Assembly (NCBI GenBank): GCA_910585995.1
Contig: CAJUGG010000082.1
Span: 1-11,845 of the forward strand
From: an uncultured Lachnospiraceae bacterium
Lineage (GTDB): Bacteria > Bacillota > Clostridia > Lachnospirales > Lachnospiraceae
DNA length: 11,845 nucleotides
Direction: 5' to 3'
How positions within the stretch are numbered: position 1 is the first letter of the stretch; each line of letters starts with the position of its first letter. Positions 8,066 through 11,845 of the stretch are shown here, piece by piece. A model generated the notes under the pieces. The model did no database searches. It saw only the letters and a program-made list of their open reading frames with translations, and was not told the origin of the DNA. The position numbers and the translations under genes were made by a program.

Positions 8066-8767
8066 TTGTACACATTACTGCTTAGATTACATGCTCCATT
8101 GCAGTCATGGGGGTCTGAATCGGTATATGACAATCGGGAAACGGATGATATGCCTACAAAGAGCGGAGTAATTGGGATGCTTGCAGCAGCTCTTGGAAGA
8201 AAAAGAACAGATTCACTGGAAGATCTGGTAAAACTGACATTTGGCGTCAGAATTGACTGCCAAGGCACAAGACTGAATGACTTTCAGATTACACAGATGG
8301 GACAAAAACTAAATGCCAATCTTGCCAATAAAGTTTATTTAAGTGATGCATTTTTTTTGGCTGGATTAAGCTGTGAGAATATGGAGTTTTTAAAAGAATT
8401 AGAAGATGCTCTTTTACATCCAAAGTATGCGCTTTTTTTAGGCAGGCGTTCCTGTCCTCCAACACAACCTTTAGTGTTGGGAATACAGAATTGTGATTTG
8501 TATTCTGCGCTTTTAGAAGAGGAATGGCTTGTGCCGGATTGGAGAAGAGATTCTCTGTTTCGTTTTTTGGATCAACGGGATCTGCGGATTGTAATAGAGG
8601 ATGCGCAAGGAAGAGATATGAAAAAGGATGTACCGATTTCTTTTTCCCCATTTAGAAGGGAATACAGATATCGCTACAGAAGAGAGATGCGTGGGAAGAT
8701 TGTGAAAAAAAGATCATATTCGGTATCTACAGAACATGATCCTATGGTGGAATTGGGGGAAGATTAA
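8066..8767 (+). CDS. cas5e: Cascade subunit Cas5e (CasD), TTG start
   Basis: This 233-residue protein caps the crRNA 5' handle and contacts Cas8e. The N-terminal YTLLLRLHAPLQSWGSES (2-19) and PTKSGVIGMLAAALGR (30-45) are hallmarks of Cas5e, and LANKVYLSDAFFLAGL further on also fits. The start must be TTG: the next in-frame stop upstream is at 8045-8047, no ATG or GTG lies between it and the conserved N-terminus, and the conserved residues begin at codon 2. AAGGAAGGG (about 8047-8055) can serve as ribosome binding site. The stop codon overlaps the cas6e ATG by one base (TAATG). Confidence 0.96.
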   Translation: MYTLLLRLHAPLQSWGSESVYDNRETDDMPTKSGVIGMLAAALGRKRTDSLEDLVKLTFGVRIDCQGTRLNDFQITQMGQKLNANLANKVYLSDAFFLAGLSCENMEFLKELEDALLHPKYALFLGRRSCPPTQPLVLGIQNCDLYSALLEEEWLVPDWRRDSLFRFLDQRDLRIVIEDAQGRDMKKDVPISFSPFRREYRYRYRREMRGKIVKKRSYSVSTEHDPMVELGED

Positions 8768-9396
8768 TGTATTTTTCAAGAGTTCTTTTGGATACGTCAA
8801 AGAGAAAGACGCAAGTGGCGATAGTTTCTCCCAATAAAATTCATGGCGCAGTGGAAGAAGCATTTGGTGAAAGACAGAGCAGAAATCTATGGAGGATTGA
8901 TAAACTAAGAGACAAATCTTATTTATTGATTGTCAGTGCTGTGAAACCAGATCTGTCATGCATTGCTGCTCAATTTGGATTTGAAGGGGATTGTGGGGAA
9001 TCTAGGGAATATGACAGGTTGTTGAATCGGATTGAAAAGGGTTCAAAATGGCACTTCAGGCTGACAGCGAATCCAGTTCACAGCCTGAAAAGAGAAAAAG
9101 AGAGGGGGAAGGTGGTCGCACATACCACGGAGAAATATCAATTAGAATGGTTGTATCGCCAGGCGGAAAAGAAAGGCTTTTGTATTTTGCCTGATGCAGC
9201 ATGTGTGATGGAGTCTAACTGGCGGATCTTTACCAAACGAAATACCCGTCAAAAGGTACGGATCTTAGAAGTGGTATTTGAAGGAACACTGTGTGTAGAA
9301 GATGTGGATTTGTTTAGAGATACATTGATGAGTGGCATAGGGCGGGAAAAAGCATATGGTATGGGACTTCTTACAATTATGAGAATCGGGGGCTAG
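8767..9396 (+). CDS. cas6e: crRNA-processing endoribonuclease Cas6e (Cse3/CasE)
   Basis: This 209-residue protein cuts the pre-crRNA at the 3' base of the repeat hairpin and stays bound to the 3' end of the crRNA. H26 in KIHGAVEEAF matches the catalytic histidine region of Cas6e (H26 in Thermus thermophilus, H20 in E. coli). WHFRLTANPVHSL (95-107) is a typical central motif. The glycine-rich loop GIGREKAYGMGLL (190-202) closes the C-terminal ferredoxin-like domain. It overlaps cas5e by 1 nt, with a purine-rich GGGGGAAG site just upstream, and its TAG directly abuts the cas1 ATG. Confidence 0.96.
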   Translation: MYFSRVLLDTSKRKTQVAIVSPNKIHGAVEEAFGERQSRNLWRIDKLRDKSYLLIVSAVKPDLSCIAAQFGFEGDCGESREYDRLLNRIEKGSKWHFRLTANPVHSLKREKERGKVVAHTTEKYQLEWLYRQAEKKGFCILPDAACVMESNWRIFTKRNTRQKVRILEVVFEGTLCVEDVDLFRDTLMSGIGREKAYGMGLLTIMRIGG

Positions 9397-10344
9397 ATGG
9401 AACATAAGAAAAGGATAGACAAGCCAGAGATTCAGGCATTGCCCCGTGTACAGGACCGCATGACATTTATCTATTTGGAGAGATGCAAAATCAACAGAGA
9501 TCATGGTGCAATTACAGTCAGAGACGAATCTGGCATCACACATATTCCGGCGGCTGCGATATCTGTTCTGCTGTTAGGTCCAGGAACAGATGTGACTCAC
9601 AGAGCTATGGAGTTGATCGGGGACGCGGGAGTTACTACGATATGGGTAGGAGAGCATGGTGTTCGATATTATGCTTATGGACGAGCTTTGACCAATCATG
9701 CGACACTTTTGCTTAAACAGGCGCAGTTGGTAAGCAATGAGAAGAAACATATACATGTCGCCAGGATGATGTACCAGATGAGATTTCCCAATGAAGATGT
9801 GTCAAAATTGACTATGCAGCAGCTAAGGGGAAGGGAAGGCAGTCGGATTCGTTCGGCCTATCGGGAACAGTCAAAAAGATGGAATGTACCATGGGATAAA
9901 AGGAACTATCGGCCGAATGATTATGAGGATGGAGATCCTGTAAATCAAGCTTTGTCGGCCGGAAATGCATGTCTGTATGGACTTGCTCATGCGGTAATCT
10001 GTGCTCTTGGCTGCTCTCCGGGATTGGGATTTGTACATGTGGGACATGAATTGTCGTTTGTGTACGACATTGCTGATTTGTATAAAGCAGAGATCACGAT
10101 TCCTGTTGCTTTTGAGATGGCAGCAGAAAATGTAGAGGATATAGGCAGTGCTACCAGACGCAGGGTGCGGGATGAATTTAGAAAAGGGCGTGTCTTGGAG
10201 CGGATGGTGCATGATATCAAATATTTACTTGCTGATGGGGAATGGCAGGAAGAGGACTATAAAAGTACACTTTATCTCTGGGATAATATACAGGGCGAAT
10301 TGCAGCATGGGATTTCCTATGCAGAAGCGGGTGATGAAACGTGA
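9397..10344 (+). CDS. cas1e: CRISPR adaptation integrase Cas1 (type I-E)
   Basis: This 315-residue integrase joins captured DNA to the leader-proximal repeat in complex with Cas2. The catalytic residues can be placed: E147 in RGREG, H214 in GFVHVG, and D227 in FVYDIADLYK. The H to D spacing of 13 equals that of E. coli H208/D221. LLLGPGTDVTHRAMELI (58-74) and VGEHGVRYYAYG (84-95) are characteristic of the I-E subfamily N-terminal domain. The ATG follows the cas6e stop with no gap, so translation probably depends on reinitiation or coupling. The TGA stop overlaps the cas2 GTG by 4 nt. Confidence 0.98.
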   Translation: MEHKKRIDKPEIQALPRVQDRMTFIYLERCKINRDHGAITVRDESGITHIPAAAISVLLLGPGTDVTHRAMELIGDAGVTTIWVGEHGVRYYAYGRALTNHATLLLKQAQLVSNEKKHIHVARMMYQMRFPNEDVSKLTMQQLRGREGSRIRSAYREQSKRWNVPWDKRNYRPNDYEDGDPVNQALSAGNACLYGLAHAVICALGCSPGLGFVHVGHELSFVYDIADLYKAEITIPVAFEMAAENVEDIGSATRRRVRDEFRKGRVLERMVHDIKYLLADGEWQEEDYKSTLYLWDNIQGELQHGISYAEAGDET

Positions 10345-11213
10345 TTGTGATCTGTGTTACTAATTGCCCACCAGGACTAAGGGGAGATCTATCTAAATGG
10401 TTAAATGAAGTGAACACAGGAGTCTACATAGGAAAATTAAGCGCTAAAGTGCGAGACGAACTGTGGAGCAGAGTTTGTGACAATATCAAAACTGGGCAGG
10501 CAACTATGGTCTATTCCACAAATAATGAGCAAGGGTATACGTTTCTCACTCATAATACTACCTGGATTGCGACAGATTATGAAGGGATTACTTTAATGAA
10601 AAAGCCACTGCTTCTAAACGCAGATGAAGGAAATGGAAGTATTCTGAAGAAGGGGTTTAGTAAAGCTTCAAAATACAGCAAGATGGCAAACTCTTTAAAA
10701 AGTAAGGCTTCTTCAGACTATGTGGTGATCGATGTGGAGACAACCGGGGTGGATTATGATTGTGATCGGATTATTGAAGTGGGTCTGTTAAAAATCAGTC
10801 AGGATCAAATAGTGGATCAATTTCAATGTTTTGTGAAATGTGAGAAAGATATTCCAGAAGCGGTAACAAAATTGACTGGCATCACAAATGAGATGATAAA
10901 AAGTCAGGGGATTACAGAAGAAGAAGCTTTTGAGCAGATTCAAAAATTTGTAGGAAATGATTTAATCGTTGGCTATCATGTACAATTTGATGTAAATTTT
11001 ATACAAAGAATGTGTGAACGGACAGGGAAAAATATGGTGATCAAAAAAACGAAAGATGTTCTTCAGATGGCTCGCCGAAAGATAGATGATCTGGAAAACT
11101 TTCGATTAGAAACAGTAGCAGCACATTTTTCCTTAGATACTACCACAATGCATAGGGCGTTGGAAGACTGTATGTTAACTTATAGGATTTACTTGGAACT
11201 AAATAAATTATAA
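10341..11213 (+). CDS. cas2e: Cas2e fused to a DnaQ-type (DEDDh) 3'-5' exonuclease
   Basis: This 290-residue protein is about three times the usual Cas2e length. Residues 1-92 are Cas2e: VICVTNCPPGLRGDLSKWL, then GVYIGKLSAKVRDELW (28-43) and MVYSTNNEQGYTF (56-68), closely resembling E. coli Cas2. A Ser/Lys-rich linker covers about 93-124. Residues 125-290 are a DnaQ-like exonuclease with all five DEDDh residues: D131 and E133 (VIDVETTG), D217 (HVQFDVNF), H271 and D276 (HRALEDC). The family precedent is S. thermophilus type I-E Cas2-DnaQ, where the exonuclease domain was shown to promote spacer integration, probably by trimming prespacer 3' ends. The GTG start overlaps the cas1 stop (GTGA) and has no strong ribosome binding site, so translation is probably coupled to cas1. 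The only alternative start nearby is GTG at 10347. Confidence 0.96.
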   Translation: MIVICVTNCPPGLRGDLSKWLNEVNTGVYIGKLSAKVRDELWSRVCDNIKTGQATMVYSTNNEQGYTFLTHNTTWIATDYEGITLMKKPLLLNADEGNGSILKKGFSKASKYSKMANSLKSKASSDYVVIDVETTGVDYDCDRIIEVGLLKISQDQIVDQFQCFVKCEKDIPEAVTKLTGITNEMIKSQGITEEEAFEQIQKFVGNDLIVGYHVQFDVNFIQRMCERTGKNMVIKKTKDVLQMARRKIDDLENFRLETVAAHFSLDTTTMHRALEDCMLTYRIYLELNKL

Positions 11214-11214
11214 T
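11209..11214 (+). promoter_or_regulatory. Candidate -10 element of the CRISPR array promoter
   Basis: TATAAT is a perfect -10 match and overlaps the cas2 stop codon. Upstream, TTTACT (11188-11193) matches -35 at 4 of 6 positions with a 15-bp gap, which is short. A start near 11221 would place the first repeat about 37 nt downstream. The lack of a good -35 keeps this tentative; the array could also be read through from the cas operon. Confidence 0.4.
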
Positions 11215-11257
11215 GAGTTGGGATCGGAAATCCCTTTGTTTTCGGGAGATTTTTAGT
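11214..11257 (+). promoter_or_regulatory. Short CRISPR leader
   Basis: Only 44 noncoding nt separate the cas2 stop from the first repeat. The array-proximal side of cas1-cas2 and the E. coli-like repeat orientation make this the leader, where new spacers should be inserted. It contains an imperfect dyad: AAATCCC (11228-11234) against GGGAGATTT (11244-11252), with a 2-nt bulge. It ends in ATTTTTAGT next to the repeat. The dyad could be a recognition element or a weak terminator of the cas operon. Confidence 0.65.
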
Positions 11258-11845
11258 GTGTTCCCCGCGTAGGCGGGGGTGATCCTTCATATGTTCAGGA
11301 CTAAACAATGCTCCATCAGTGTTCCCCGCGTAGGCGGGGGTGATCCTATGTGTTCCTGATCGGCTTTGAACAGGAAAAGTGTTCCCCGCGTAGGCGGGGG
11401 TGATCCTGGCGATTTTTTCCGCTGCCTGAACGATGCAACGTGTTCCCCGCGTAGGCGGGGGTGATCCTTATGTCAAGTGTCAAAAGATCAAGCAGCAGGC
11501 GTGTTCCCCGCGTAGGCGGGGGTGATCCGCACAAATAGAAATGAACAAAAGAAAGGAAATTGTGTTCCCCGCGTAGGCGGGGGTGATCCTACTTAGTTTC
11601 TTTTTTGGGGATAAACCCAATGGTGTTCCCCGCGTAGGCGGGGGTGATCCTAGCTCCTTTCTTTTGGGGCGCCGTCCGAGGCTGTGTTCCCCGCGTAGGC
11701 GGGGGTGATCCTATATGTAACCGCCGGAATTGCCGAAAAAATGAGTGTTCCCCGCGTAGGCGGGGGTGATCCTACGAAAAGCACCGCGGGAACCTATCCG
11801 GCTAAGTGTTCCCCGCGTAGGCGGGGGTGATCCTTATAATCAGGC
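11258..11845 (+). CRISPR. Type I-E CRISPR array, ten repeats visible, continues past the window
   Basis: Ten identical 28-nt repeats start at 11258, 11319, 11379, 11440, 11501, 11562, 11623, 11684, 11745 and 11806. Each reads GTGTT, stem CCCCGC, loop GTAG, stem GCGGGG, then GTGATCC. Spacers are 33 nt except the second (11347-11378, 32 nt); the tenth is cut off by the window end. Nine of ten spacers begin with T, so the functional unit may be a 29-nt repeat plus a 32-nt spacer, as in E. coli (period 61). Cas6e cleavage after the hairpin would leave an 8-nt handle, GUGAUCC plus that base. The absence of any repeat mutation fits the leader-proximal, recently active end of an array. The + strand is the crRNA strand, judged from hairpin position and leader side. 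Confidence 0.99.

Noticed and set aside
7831..8268. A 145-codon open frame on the minus strand across the cas7e-cas5e junction
   Set aside because: It is antisense to two well-supported cas genes and has no recognisable domain; it looks like a shadow frame.
11346..11534. A 62-codon open frame on the minus strand with recurring RGT/RGEH-like peptides
   Set aside because: It lies wholly within the CRISPR array; the recurring peptides are translations of the repeats and not a gene.
11590..11683. Similarity between spacers 6 and 7 (both have a T-rich run followed by GGGG)
   Set aside because: The match is short and low in complexity, and the remaining bases differ; it is not enough to claim a shared source or duplication.

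Overview
The window holds a complete type I-E CRISPR-Cas locus on the + strand. In order it contains an ATPase/nuclease-like gene, cas3, cas8e (cse1), cas11 (cse2), cas7e, cas5e, cas6e, cas1e, a cas2e fused to a DnaQ-type exonuclease, and a CRISPR array that runs off the right edge. A single variant CRISPR repeat lies at the extreme left edge and probably marks the trailer end of a second array outside the window. The moderate base composition, purine-rich coding strands, strong AGGAGG-type ribosome binding sites, consensus sigma-70/sigma-A promoter, an AAA-ATPase-like/PD-(D/E)XK gene of the sort common in gut Clostridia, and the Cas2-DnaQ fusion (known from Streptococcus thermophilus) all point to a Bacillota genome. 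My best guess is a Lachnospiraceae-like gut Clostridium. That is an inference, because no taxonomic marker gene is present.

Layout: positions 2-29 are the variant repeat. Positions 96-124 hold a near-consensus promoter (TTGACA, 17-bp gap, TATAGT). Positions 169-1863 encode a 564-residue ATPase with a C-terminal PD-(D/E)XK motif. Only 3 nt later cas3 begins, and from there to 11213 every gene overlaps or nearly touches the next (largest gap 15 nt). The ATPase gene and all eight cas genes therefore look like one transcript from one visible promoter. After cas2 there are only 44 nt of noncoding leader before ten identical 28-nt repeats with 32-33-nt spacers (11258 to the window end).

How the parts work together (family knowledge): Cas6e cuts the array transcript 3' of each repeat hairpin. 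Cas8e, Cas11, Cas7e, Cas5e and Cas6e form Cascade around the crRNA. Cas3 is recruited to unwind and degrade DNA targets. Cas1 with Cas2-DnaQ captures and trims new spacers and inserts them at the leader end. All catalytic residues I could place in Cas3, Cas6e, Cas1 and the DnaQ domain are present, so the locus looks intact and functional.

The most unusual points are the ATPase/PD-(D/E)XK gene sitting promoter-proximal in the cas operon, the intact DEDDh exonuclease domain on Cas2, the very short leader with a perfect TATAAT overlapping the cas2 stop codon, the strong T bias at the repeat-spacer junction (a possible PAM trace), and the different repeat sequence on the far side of the operon.
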